Source: JAIPEI01 sp964443135 (lineage in GTDB: Bacteria > Desulfobacterota > DSM-4660 > Desulfatiglandales > HGW-15). From it: DNA of 64,000 nucleotides. Position 1 is the stretch's first letter, and each line of letters opens with the position of its first letter. Positions 1 through 7,427 of the stretch are shown here, piece by piece. Location of the stretch: positions 1 through 64,000 of the forward strand of contig CAYUBQ010000008.1 of NCBI GenBank assembly GCA_964443135.1. Direction: 5' to 3'. The notes below the pieces were generated by a model. The model had not been told where the DNA came from and searched no databases. It saw nothing but the letters and a program-made list of their open reading frames with translations. The position numbers and the translations under genes are program-made.

Positions 1-48
1 TTGGTCGACCTGATGACATCCTGCGACCAGGTTGTGGGCATCCTTTGA
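1..48 (+). CDS. C-terminal tail of an unidentified protein (5' end outside window)
   Basis: Frame 1 is open from the first base to a TGA at 46-48 and reads LVDLMTSCDQVVGIL. The other forward frames close early or give no sensible tail, and the next gene on the same strand starts 91 bases later, so this is probably the end of an upstream gene that could be co-transcribed with dxs. Fifteen residues are not enough to name a family. Confidence 0.4.
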   Translation: MVDLMTSCDQVVGIL

Positions 49-139
49 GTGAGCATCTGCAGGTGCGGCTTGCGTGAAAAGAATGCTTGGAGTGATCCAG
101 CACCACTTATCCTGGCTATCCAACGGAAGAGCACGTCAT

Positions 140-2068
140 ATGGGCCTTTTAGAGCAAATCGATCATCCTCGGAAGGTGAAAACCCTCGATCGGCGCAGCC
201 TTCCTCAGTTGGCCGGAGAAATCCGAGAGACCATTCTGGCGGTGGTTTCCAAAAACGGCGGCCATTTGGCGTCGAGCTTGGGTGCCGTGGAGCTGGCCAT
301 CGCCATACACTACGTGTTCGATTCGCCAAAGGACAGGATCGTCTGGGATGTCGGGCATCAGGCCTATGCTCACAAGTTGCTCACCGGTCGCTCGAGCCAA
401 TTCCACACACTTCGGACACACCAAGGGCTTTGCGGCTTCCCGAAAACGAGCGAAAGCCCGCACGACGCCTTCACCACGGGACACAGCAGCACCGGCATTT
501 CGGCCGGTCTGGGAATGATCTGCGGCAAGCGTTTGAACGCCGACAACGGAAAAGTCGTCGTGGTCATCGGAGACGGCGCAATGACGGCGGGTCTTGCCTA
601 CGAAGCTTTCAATCAGACGGGCCATCTTCAAAAGGATCTGATCGTCGTCTTGAACGACAACAACATGTCGATCTCGCCCAATGTGGGCGCCCTTTCCTCT
701 TTCTTGAGCCGGACCTTTTCGGCCAAAAAATACCAGGAACTCTTCGATGGGTTCAGCAATGTGCTGAAGTCGATACCCGGGGTTGGAAACGACATGTACC
801 AGCTGGCCAAAAAGTCGAAGGGGTCCTTCAAGAGCTTCGTTACCCCCGGCATACTCTTCGAAGCCTTCGACCTGGACTATTTCGGCCCGATCGACGGCCA
901 CAATTTGGATCATCTCACCGATATCCTCCAGAACTTGAAATGCCGCGAAGAACCGACATTGCTTCATCTCAAGACAAAAAAGGGGAAGGATTACCCGCCG
1001 GCCGAAACCGACCCGGTGCATTTTCACGGCTGCGGGCGATTCGACCAAAGAACGGGCAGGTGCTTGGATGCGAGAAAGCCGTTTCCGAGCTACACGGAGA
1101 TTTTCGGCCGCAATCTGGTCGATCTGGCTGAAACCGACCACCGCATTGTCGCCATCTCGGCCGCCATGCCGGAAGGGACCGGGCTGGTCGACTTTTCGAA
1201 GCGATTCCCGGACCGGTTTTTCGACGTAGGTATTGCCGAGCAGCATGCCGTGACCTTTGCGGCGGGGCTGGCGATGGAGGGGCTCAAACCGGTCGTTGCC
1301 ATCTACTCCACCTTTCTGCAGCGAGCCTACGACCAGATCATCCATGACGTCTGTCTGGAGTCTTTGCCGGTCGTCTTTGCGCTCGACAGGGGCGGGATCG
1401 TCGGAGAAGACGGGGCAACACATCACGGCCTTTTCGATTTGTCGTATCTGCGAAGCTTGCCGAACATGGTGGTCGCCGCCCCCAAAGACGAGGATGAGCT
1501 GCGAAGGATGCTGAAGACCGGCTTGGATCACGACGGGCCGTTCGCTTTTCGTTATCCGCGCGGTCAGGCAGCAGGCATACGGACGGACGATGCACTCGAT
1601 GTCTTGCCCGTGGGGAAGGCAGAGGTTCTCGAACAAGGATCCGACATTGTTCTCCTGGCGGTCGGCGCATCTGTTTCTGAAGCGCTGTCCGCGCACCGGA
1701 AGCTCGAGGGACAGGGTATCCGCGCCACCGTCGTAAACGCCCGATTCATCAAACCCTTGGACCAGACCTGCCTTTGCGAACTGGCCGAAAGGATCCCCTT
1801 TGTGGTGACCATTGAAGAAAACGTATTGGCGGGCGGGTTCGGGAGCGCGGTGCTGGAGTGCTTCGCCGAAGCGGGGTTGACCGGGGTCGTCGTCAAGCGG
1901 ATGGGGATTCCCGATGCATTTGTCGAGCATGGCGCGCAATCCCTGTTGAGGGCCAGATACGATTTGGACTCCGACTCGATCGTTCGCGTCGCAGTGAACC
2001 TGCTGAATTCAGAGGACCGTCCGTCACGCCGACAGCCGATCGCCGCCGCATCTACGGCACAGAACTGA
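140..2068 (+). CDS. dxs: 1-deoxy-D-xylulose-5-phosphate synthase (or close paralogue)
   Basis: Condenses pyruvate and glyceraldehyde 3-phosphate to DXP, the first step of the MEP isoprenoid route and a source for thiamine and pyridoxal; cytosolic and thiamine-diphosphate dependent. The 642-residue product has the usual DXS length. The N-terminal half carries the ThDP motif GDGAMTAG (about 144-151) followed by NDNNMSIS (about 172). The catalytic Glu lies in AEQHAVTFAAG (E at about 367), and RGGIVGEDGATHHG follows. An in-frame ATG lies at 74, but ATG 140 has GGAAGA about 9 bases upstream and begins where DXS proteins normally begin (MGLLEQI). An lpd gene follows after 97 bases on the same strand, an unusual partner for dxs. 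Composition is less GC-rich than the region beyond 7.4 kb. Confidence 0.93.
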   Translation: MGLLEQIDHPRKVKTLDRRSLPQLAGEIRETILAVVSKNGGHLASSLGAVELAIAIHYVFDSPKDRIVWDVGHQAYAHKLLTGRSSQFHTLRTHQGLCGFPKTSESPHDAFTTGHSSTGISAGLGMICGKRLNADNGKVVVVIGDGAMTAGLAYEAFNQTGHLQKDLIVVLNDNNMSISPNVGALSSFLSRTFSAKKYQELFDGFSNVLKSIPGVGNDMYQLAKKSKGSFKSFVTPGILFEAFDLDYFGPIDGHNLDHLTDILQNLKCREEPTLLHLKTKKGKDYPPAETDPVHFHGCGRFDQRTGRCLDARKPFPSYTEIFGRNLVDLAETDHRIVAISAAMPEGTGLVDFSKRFPDRFFDVGIAEQHAVTFAAGLAMEGLKPVVAIYSTFLQRAYDQIIHDVCLESLPVVFALDRGGIVGEDGATHHGLFDLSYLRSLPNMVVAAPKDEDELRRMLKTGLDHDGPFAFRYPRGQAAGIRTDDALDVLPVGKAEVLEQGSDIVLLAVGASVSEALSAHRKLEGQGIRATVVNARFIKPLDQTCLCELAERIPFVVTIEENVLAGGFGSAVLECFAEAGLTGVVVKRMGIPDAFVEHGAQSLLRARYDLDSDSIVRVAVNLLNSEDRPSRRQPIAAASTAQN

Positions 2069-2165
2069 TGCGCTCTGTTCCCAGCTCGATGAACCCAAGC
2101 GGCCGATGGAGCTGCAGAGGTTCAGAATGGCCACACGGCCTAGAAAACGAAAAGGAAAGCACATC

Positions 2166-3599
2166 ATGTCGGTCAAAATCGTTGTGTTGGGGGCCGGGCC
2201 GGGTGGATACGTCGCCGCAGTCCGGGCGGCTCAGGAAGGGGCTGAGGTCACTGTCATTGAAGCGGAGAACCCGGGAGGAACTTGCTTGAATTGGGGTTGC
2301 ATTCCCTCCAAGGTCATGATCACGACGGCAGAGCTGCTCGAGAAAGTCAAAAAGGCGGACCGCTTCGGCATTACGGTCGAGGGGGTCGTAAAACCGAACA
2401 TGCCGCGGCTGATGGAGAGGAAGGACAAGGTCCTCGAGGACCAGCGCAAGGGCATCCTGAACCTGCTCAAGCACCATCGCATCCGGTATCTGAAGGGAAC
2501 GGGTTTGGTGAAGGCGAAGGGACGCGTCGGCGTCCGACTGCCTGATGGCGGGGAAGAAGAAGTCCCCTGGGACAAGCTTATTTTGGCCACGGGCACGACG
2601 CCTCTCGATCTGCCCAGCCTGCCCTTTGACGGTGAGAGGATTCTTTCCAGCAACCATGCGCTCTGCCTGTCGGCCGTGCCTGCATCCATCCTGATTGTCG
2701 GCGGCGGCGTGATCGGCTGCGAGTTTGCGTGCATGCTTGCCGCACTTGGGGCGCGGGTCACCATTGTTGAGGCCCTGTCCCGCCTGCTGCCGCTGCCTTC
2801 GGTGGACGAGGACTGCTCCAAGGTGCTGCAGCGGGAGATGAAGAAACGCAAGATCTCCTTGATCCTTGATCGCGTCGTCGAGGGGGTGGAGGAGACGGAC
2901 GGTAAGCTCCGCGTCGCCATCGGTCTGTCGCCATACAAAGACAACCCCACGGAGAAAGACAAAAGGCCTCTTTTCGAGACCGTGGAAAAGATCCTGGTCT
3001 GCATCGGGCGTGCACCCAACACCGCCGGCTTAGGCCTGGAAGCACTCGGGGTTCAGGTGGACAAAAAGGGGTGGGTGGCGGCCAACGAGCGGATGGAAAC
3101 CCGTGCCGCGGATGTCTATGCCATCGGCGACATCTTGGGGCCTTCCCGAATCATGCTGGCCCACGTGGCCTCCGCCGAAGGGTTGGTGGCCGCAGAAAAC
3201 GCCCTGGGAGGAAGCCGCGAGATGGATTATGCCGCCGTTCCGAGCGCCATCTTTACCTCGCCGGAGGTCGCAAACGCCGGGCTGACGGAAGCCCAAGCCA
3301 ACGAGCAGGGCTATCAGGCGTGCTCCGACAGCGTTCTTTTCAGGACGTTGGGCAAGGCCCAGGTGATCGGGGATATTGCCGGGCAGGCCAAGATCGTCTC
3401 CGAACGCGGAAGCGGCAGGATCCTGGGTGTTCACATCATCGGTCCGCATGCCACAGACTTGATTGCCGAAGGGGTGCTGGCAATCCAACAGGGTGCCGGT
3501 GTTCAGGACCTGGCCCATACCATTCATGCGCACCCCACCCTGTCAGAGATCATGCCGGAAACGTCGTATAAGGCCATCGGCCGGTCTCTGCACGGATAA
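2166..3599 (+). CDS. lpdA: dihydrolipoyl dehydrogenase
   Basis: FAD-dependent enzyme that reoxidises dihydrolipoyl groups of 2-oxoacid dehydrogenase or glycine-cleavage complexes with NAD. The 477-residue product shows the FAD-binding GAGPGGY (9-15), the redox disulfide C40/C45 in GGTCLNWGCIPSK, the NAD-binding GGGVIGCEFA near 178, and the C-terminal interface HAHPTLSE that supplies the catalytic His (about 456). A longer in-frame ATG exists at 2106, but ATG 2166 is preceded by GGAAAG and gives the standard MSVKIVVLGAGPGG start. No E1, E2, GcvH or lipoate gene is visible downstream, so its complex is unknown. A weak CCCCA/TGGGG hairpin at 3660-3676 lies between it and the convergent methyltransferase and may end transcription. 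Confidence 0.95.
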   Translation: MSVKIVVLGAGPGGYVAAVRAAQEGAEVTVIEAENPGGTCLNWGCIPSKVMITTAELLEKVKKADRFGITVEGVVKPNMPRLMERKDKVLEDQRKGILNLLKHHRIRYLKGTGLVKAKGRVGVRLPDGGEEEVPWDKLILATGTTPLDLPSLPFDGERILSSNHALCLSAVPASILIVGGGVIGCEFACMLAALGARVTIVEALSRLLPLPSVDEDCSKVLQREMKKRKISLILDRVVEGVEETDGKLRVAIGLSPYKDNPTEKDKRPLFETVEKILVCIGRAPNTAGLGLEALGVQVDKKGWVAANERMETRAADVYAIGDILGPSRIMLAHVASAEGLVAAENALGGSREMDYAAVPSAIFTSPEVANAGLTEAQANEQGYQACSDSVLFRTLGKAQVIGDIAGQAKIVSERGSGRILGVHIIGPHATDLIAEGVLAIQQGAGVQDLAHTIHAHPTLSEIMPETSYKAIGRSLHG

Positions 3600-3713
3600 A
3601 CGGTTTTGGGGGCATTGGGCCATCCGAGGGGATTCCTGCCCGGCGAAAGGTGAGCGCTTCCCCAGGCTCCTTGGGGGGGGCGGGCGCGGGCTGCATCGAT
3701 TCGCACGGATGTT

Positions 3714-4370
3714 TCAAACGATGGAATGAGGAGCGTCGAAGAGCAACCCGACGAATCCTGCTCCTGCGAAGATACCGGTTTCCACTCTTGTATCGCGGAT
3801 CGACGGGTTGTCGGGCTCCCCAAAAAGGGCACTGCAACCTCGTCGAAACTCAAAACCCGTTCGCTCAATGAGACAAACCGTTTCCGCTACGGTGTAAAAT
3901 CGTGCGTCTGCATACAATGGATGGCCCTCTTTGCCTTTCCTGGCATAAGCCCGGCCCAAAGCACTGTCCGCGGGGATGGTGCCGAGGACCAGCCTGCTGT
4001 CTGGTCGTAAAACCCGAATGCATTCCTGAATGGCCTTTTCCGGGTTTTCGAGAAAGGACAACGTCAGCACCATCAGTACGCCGTCAAATGCATGCCTCGG
4101 GAAAGGGAGCTGTTCAGAACGCCCCACACATACGTGAATACCCCTCTGCGTGGCCTTCACAGCCATCGGCAGTGAAAGGTCGATCCCGTGTTTGATGTTG
4201 AGTGTTGATGCAAAACGACCGGTGCCGACGCCAACCTCTAACCAGCGAGTGGAAAACTCGATTCCAAGGAGGCGCAGGCATTGAACTTCTTCTTGCAAAA
4301 TGGCGCTTCCTTTAGGCGCGTCGTACCATCTGTCATAAGAATCGGAAAAGGGATCGAATCCTGAGGGCAT
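3714..4370 (-). CDS. class I SAM-dependent methyltransferase (Methyltransf_11 type)
   Basis: A 218-residue Rossmann methyltransferase. Motif I is WLEVGVGTGRFA (about 43-54), the acidic residue after beta-2 is in HGIDLS, and a post-motif block FDGVLMVLTLSFLENPEKAI precedes IRVLRPDSRLVLG, the typical layout of the UbiE/small-molecule type. The substrate cannot be read from the sequence. No strong ribosome site precedes ATG 4370, so the start is moderately sure. It is convergent with lpd and followed upstream by the damaged transposase, so it appears as a lone gene in the GC-poorer part of the window. Confidence 0.8.
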   Translation of the reverse strand: MPSGFDPFSDSYDRWYDAPKGSAILQEEVQCLRLLGIEFSTRWLEVGVGTGRFASTLNIKHGIDLSLPMAVKATQRGIHVCVGRSEQLPFPRHAFDGVLMVLTLSFLENPEKAIQECIRVLRPDSRLVLGTIPADSALGRAYARKGKEGHPLYADARFYTVAETVCLIERTGFEFRRGCSALFGEPDNPSIRDTRVETGIFAGAGFVGLLFDAPHSIV

Positions 4371-4401
4371 CTTGGATACCGGTCTTTTTCAATGTGGTTG
4401 T

Positions 4402-5391
4402 TTATGATTCGGAAATCCGCTTCAGTAAGTTCCCAATCATGATGGAGTCGCAAAAAGCCCGAATCCTCCAGACGACCCGCACAGAGCGCTCGAGTGTCTT
4501 GAGCATGACCACCCGGTCGAAGGCCATGACCTGGCGCATCCGCCCATAGAGGTCGACATCGTATGCGCGGGCCCGATCGCGGCAGTGTGCCGCCATGCTG
4601 GAGACCTTGCCGAGGTGGACGCCATACTTGGCCGGACGGCCGCGTCCCCTCTGCTTGGGAGCTTTGGGAAGATCGAAGAGATTGATGTTGGAGCGAAGCC
4701 TGGAGAGGAGATGGACGTTTTCAGCCAACATGCCGTGAAGGGGTTTCCAGAGGCCGTCATTGCCGAACCAGGAGTCGGCCACGACGAGCAGGGGGAGTTT
4801 GTAGGCCTCGTAGATGGCCCGGAGCATCTCAGCGGCCTGATCCAGCTTGGTCCGGAAGTTGATCTTCTTCTTCCCCAAGCGCACCTCCCCGTCCTTGAAC
4901 GCTTTTGCGGGATGGTAGAATCGGAAGTCCAGAGGGAGGCACGCCCAGCGTCCCTTGATGGTTGCGAGCAGGCCGACGGCGACGATGTTCTGGGCCCAGG
5001 GGTAGCGAGACTGGTTCTGTTTGGCGGCATGATCGAAGAAACGGTGGCAGGCGAAGATCTTCTTGCCGACCTTGGGGTTGATGCAGTCATCGAGGGCCAA
5101 GAGGAGCCTTCCATCAGTGCGGGGATTAGGGATGGCCTTCCTGAGGGTATCCCAGAGTCGTTCCCAAGGAAGCTTGGGCGAGGCCATGAAGGTGTAGAAC
5201 CGCCTGGGGGTGATGTGGGCAAGCCCGAAGGCGGTGTGCAGGCAGCGCAGGAGATTGGATGTTTTCGAAGAGGTGAACGGGATGATGACGGCCAGGAGGG
5301 TGTAGATGAACCAGGCACCTCGTTCCTCGCCTTTTCGGGAATGGGCAAAATCATCTTTGAACTTTCAGAGGAGCTGGTGTAGGATGAACAT
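4402..5391 (-). pseudogene. IS4/IS701-like DDE transposase with an in-frame TGA at codon 9
   Basis: Reading from ATG 5391 gives MFILHQLL, then TGA (5367-5365), then KFKDDFAHSRKGEERGAWF and an uninterrupted transposase to the TAA at 4402. The body carries the first catalytic Asp in LLLALDDC, a second in VVADSWFGND, and a basic C-terminal half, as in DDE transposases of the IS4/IS701 kind. The TGA sits inside the conserved N-terminal block, so it is a nonsense change and not a wrong start. The next in-frame ATG (5187) would lose about 68 residues, and no GTG or TTG start lies between. The element is therefore probably inactive. A candidate inverted end is only 7 bases (TTTATGA at 4401-4407 and inverted at 5465-5471) and is not convincing. 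Confidence 0.8.
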
Positions 5392-5458
5392 ACGAGGCCT
5401 TCGTTATGGGTATGATTGTCTTCAGTGGTGAAGCAATACTACCATAACGGGGCCTCGT
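5392..5458. repeat. large nested palindrome abutting the transposase start
   Basis: Arms ACGAGGCCTTCGTTATGG (5392-5409) and CCATAACGGGGCCTCGT (5442-5458) pair over 16 bases with one small 2/1 internal loop. The 32-base centre folds further (ATTG/CAAT and CTTCA/TGAAG around GTGG). The palindrome touches the ATG of the transposase (5391). In transcripts entering from outside the element it would form a long 5' hairpin, a known way for insertion sequences to limit expression by read-through. Alternatively it is part of the element's end. The fold is seen; the role is inferred. Confidence 0.65.
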
Positions 5459-5692
5459 TGTCATTCATAAAGTGTTGATATTGCGAAAAAAATGGCGATT
5501 TCCGTCAGGGCGGCTTCACATTTTCTGTAATGACATCAAAGACTTAGCATCGCCCACGCCCTGCCTTAAGTGGCTGTTATCATTGTATTTTTGCCAAATC
5601 GCACGTCGCGGTCCCTGCTCGAAACCATCGGAGCCCGGCTGGGACGCATGCGGTCAGAAAAAGCGGGAAACTTCAGTCAAGGAGTTTCAGTT

Positions 5693-5773
5693 TCAATAAT
5701 TCCGGACGGTATTTTTTTTGCAGTTGGCACTCTGGTACTCGAAGAAGCGTTCTACGGCCGTGGACACGTTCAT
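5693..5773 (-). pseudogene. N-terminal fragment of a tyrosine recombinase/phage integrase
   Basis: ATG 5773 is preceded by a full AAGGAGG (5787-5781) at ideal spacing and encodes MNVSTAVERFFEYQSANCKK followed by NTVRNY, then TGA. This matches the start of the SAM-like core-binding domain of XerC/phage integrases (the '...KNTVRNY' helix). After the TGA the frame continues NSLTEVSRFF and meets another TGA, compatible with further degraded integrase sequence. No catalytic R-H-R-Y half exists in the window. It is best read as an integrase remnant lying between a transposase and a tRNA-Glu gene. Confidence 0.6.
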
Positions 5774-5942
5774 GATGAAACCTCCTTGAAAAGGTTGGGG
5801 GTGACACGGCTCTAGGCCGTGAACATGGTTCATTTTCCTCGAATCCCGTGGTATGATCAAGCTGGTTTCAGACAGGTCACAGTCCATGACTAGCGTGCAA
5901 TCCGTCCCCCCGGCCGAGGGGTGGATTGGAAGGAAAGATGCC

Positions 5943-6125
5943 ATGACGATGAAAGAAAAAATGCTTGATGCGGTGAAAGAACTCCCAGCAGACGCCACGA
6001 TTGAAGACGCGATGGAGCGGTTCCTTTTTTTGGCCAAGGTGGAGAGAGGAATTCAGCAGGCCGATGCAGGACAAACCATTTCGCATGGTGAGGTCCGGGA
6101 TAGGATGGCCAAATGGCTGAAGTGA
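5943..6125 (+). CDS. small antitoxin partner of the ParE-like toxin
   Basis: A 60-residue acidic/amphipathic protein (MTMKEKMLDAVKELPADATI...) ending in VRDRMAKWLK. It belongs by appearance to the short antitoxins encoded just before ParE/RelE toxins; the core phrase ATIEDAMERFLFLAKVERG is typical of that group. ATG 5943 has GGAAGGAAAG upstream; an in-frame ATG at 5853 would add a poorly conserved leader. A TATGAT -10-like hexamer at 5852-5857 may drive the pair. Its stop overlaps the toxin start by 13 bases, which implies coupled translation. Antitoxins of this kind bind the toxin and usually repress their own promoter. Confidence 0.72.
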   Translation: MTMKEKMLDAVKELPADATIEDAMERFLFLAKVERGIQQADAGQTISHGEVRDRMAKWLK

Positions 6126-6409
6126 GATGGACTCTCCAAGGCGCAGACGACTTGGAATCCATTACCGACTTCATCGCAGAAGACTCCCTTCACTACGCCA
6201 GCCTCTTCGCAATGGATATCTTGGCTGCAGTGGAGCGGCTCAGGGTTTTTCCAGGCTCCGGCAGAATCGTTCCGGAATTCCACGATCCTGGACTTCGAGA
6301 AATTCTCTTTGGGAGTTATCGCATCGTCTATCGGGTCGCAGGCGAAACCGTTTCGATTCTCACTGTATACCATGGCGCTCGGTTGCTGGATCCATCAAGA
6401 ATTCGGTGA
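6113..6409 (+). CDS. ParE/RelE-superfamily toxin
   Basis: A 98-residue protein with the RelE/ParE fold signature: N-terminal WTLQGADDLESITDFIAEDS, the helix hairpin, then RVFPGSGRIVPEF and the C-terminal strands LREILFGSYRIVYRV and VSILTVYHGARLL. The pattern 'FPxSGRxVPE...REIxxGxYRIxY' is that of ParE-type toxins, which poison DNA gyrase; RelE-type mRNA cleavage is the alternative. It starts inside the antitoxin gene (13-base overlap, different frame). Both genes are intact, unlike the neighbouring mobile-element genes, so the pair may stabilise this segment. Confidence 0.85.
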   Translation: MAEVRWTLQGADDLESITDFIAEDSLHYASLFAMDILAAVERLRVFPGSGRIVPEFHDPGLREILFGSYRIVYRVAGETVSILTVYHGARLLDPSRIR

Positions 6410-7143
6410 GGTCGTAATCAATCGAGTACGCAGTAGGACCACGAGCCAGCATTGATCCGGAATGCTTCCGATTTTAACCCTCGCGGAATGTGCGTACAGC
6501 GATAAGCAGTGGAATCCGTTGGTTCCCATCAGTTTGCTTTCCCACTTTTCCTCTGAAGGTCATCAGTCCTGATTGAAATTGTAGGGCCGCGAATGGTCGA
6601 AAACCACGCTGGGCAGGGGTCTAGCTCTATTTCGCTTGCAGCTTGCGCGACCGCTACTCACTGACCTGAAGCACCTGTGGATTTGGGGTCGGTCACCCCT
6701 TGGAGGCGGCTTTTGACGCGCAAAGGGTGTCATCGCCATCATCCATGGAGCGGTTCGGAAGTCGCCGGATATTGGGCCATCTCGGCGTAGTTCAGTTGAC
6801 ACACTCAGCTACACCTGGAAACGTCCGGCCGTGCTACCGCCAAGCCGTGGTCGTTGTGCCACCACTGAGGATCCAGCCGGCCGAGGCAACGGGATGAGGG
6901 GGGGAGAGGTAGTGCCAAAGACTGTTCCATGCCAGGAAAGTGCCTGTTATCATGGGATAAGTTTTTGAGCACTGTCAAACTTGATGGAGTTGTAGAAACC
7001 CCAAAGCTTCGAGATCTGCCCCTGGAATTTCAATAGGTTATAGCGTACCCAGCGGCGGATGAGTGGGTTTTTGCGAATCCGTCAAACTTGATTGAGTCGT
7101 ATAAAGCCCTGAACCTTGAGATCTGCCCAAGGAATATCAACAC
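6410..7143. other. gene-free stretch between the toxin-antitoxin pair and the tRNA terminator
   Basis: No open frame here shows a recognisable domain or a ribosome site. The longest (minus strand, 6563-6802, 79 codons) is arginine/serine/proline-rich and looks non-coding. The last 180 bases hold a two-copy diverged repeat listed separately. The stretch sits at the change from GC-poorer to GC-rich DNA and may be decayed mobile DNA. Confidence 0.6.
6961..7140. repeat. two-copy diverged direct repeat, about 107-base period
   Basis: Copy 1 is 6974-7033 and copy 2 is 7081-7140. Both begin GTCAAACTTGAT and share GAGATCTGCCC and a TCAA end; I count 48 of 60 identical bases. Similarity reaches upstream into GTTTTTG at 6961 and 7067. 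No protein reading links the copies. They could be a dispersed intergenic repeat, transposon ends, or binding sites. Confidence 0.7.
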
Positions 7144-7182
7144 AAAAAAACCCCCGGCTCCATTAAGGAAAACCGGGGGTTT
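7144..7182 (-). terminator. Rho-independent terminator of the tRNA transcript
   Basis: Perfect 10-base arms AAACCCCCGG (7148-7157) and CCGGGGGTTT (7173-7182) enclose a 15-base loop. Read on the minus strand the hairpin is followed by a run of T (complement of the A run 7144-7150). It lies 10 bases past the 3' end of tRNA-Glu. Confidence 0.9.
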
Positions 7183-7192
7183 ACGTGATTTC

Positions 7193-7268
7193 TGGTAGTC
7201 CCAACGGGACTCGAACCCGTGTCTTCGGCGTGAGAGGCCGATATCCTAGACCGCTAGACGATGGGACC
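7193..7268 (-). tRNA. tRNA-Glu (CTC anticodon)
   Basis: On the minus strand the 76-base cloverleaf starts GGTCCCAT and ends TGGGACTACCA with an encoded CCA. The anticodon arm is TCGGC-CTCTCAC-GCCGA, giving CTC, which reads GAG. The T arm contains the standard GGTTCGAGTCC. The acceptor stem closes with one G-U at the first pair. It is the second gene of a tRNA-Gln/tRNA-Glu pair. Confidence 0.97.
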
Positions 7269-7307
7269 ACGGTTGAAAATCCCCGCCCGGGAGCGGGGTT
7301 GTGGGCT

Positions 7308-7381
7308 TGGCTGGGGGACGAGGATTCGAACCTCGATTAACGGGGCCAGAACCCGTCGTATTGCCCTTATACGATCCCCCA
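7308..7381 (-). tRNA. tRNA-Gln (CTG anticodon)
   Basis: On the minus strand the 74-base cloverleaf begins TGGGGGATCG and ends CCCCCAGCCA with an encoded CCA. The anticodon arm ACGGG-TTCTGGC-CCCGT gives CTG, which reads CAG. A U at position 1 is usual for bacterial tRNA-Gln. Thirty-nine bases separate it from tRNA-Glu downstream. Confidence 0.97.
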
Positions 7382-7391
7382 ACGAACCTTC

Positions 7392-7419
7392 AGGGTAATA
7401 ATTCGAGCGTGAAAGTCAA
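7392..7419 (-). promoter_or_regulatory. candidate sigma-70 promoter for the tRNA pair
   Basis: Minus strand: TTGACT (7419-7414), 16-base spacer, TACCCT (7397-7392). The start would fall only a few bases before tRNA-Gln at 7381. The -35 is good and the -10 weak. Read-through from the transporter operon ending at 7428 is the alternative. Confidence 0.45.
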
Positions 7420-7427
7420 GGAAAAAC

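Noticed and set aside
149..1939. 596-codon minus-strand frame opposite dxs
   Set aside because: No recognisable motif and fully opposite a well-supported dxs gene.
5365..5367. Selenocysteine reading of the transposase TGA
   Set aside because: No SECIS-like hairpin directly after the codon was recognised and transposases are not selenoproteins; dxs in the same segment uses TGA as a normal stop. Nonsense mutation is simpler.
4401..5471. 7-base inverted pair TTTATGA as insertion-sequence ends
   Set aside because: Too short to trust, and the left copy overlaps the transposase stop codon; no target-site duplication could be matched.
6563..6802. 79-codon minus-strand ORF in the gene-free stretch
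   Set aside because: Arg/Ser/Pro-rich composition, no ribosome site, no domain.
7193..7268. Duplicate of the tRNA-Glu 3' end (att site) within 1-7192
   Set aside because: I found no second copy of the T-arm/acceptor sequence in the left part; it could lie outside the window.
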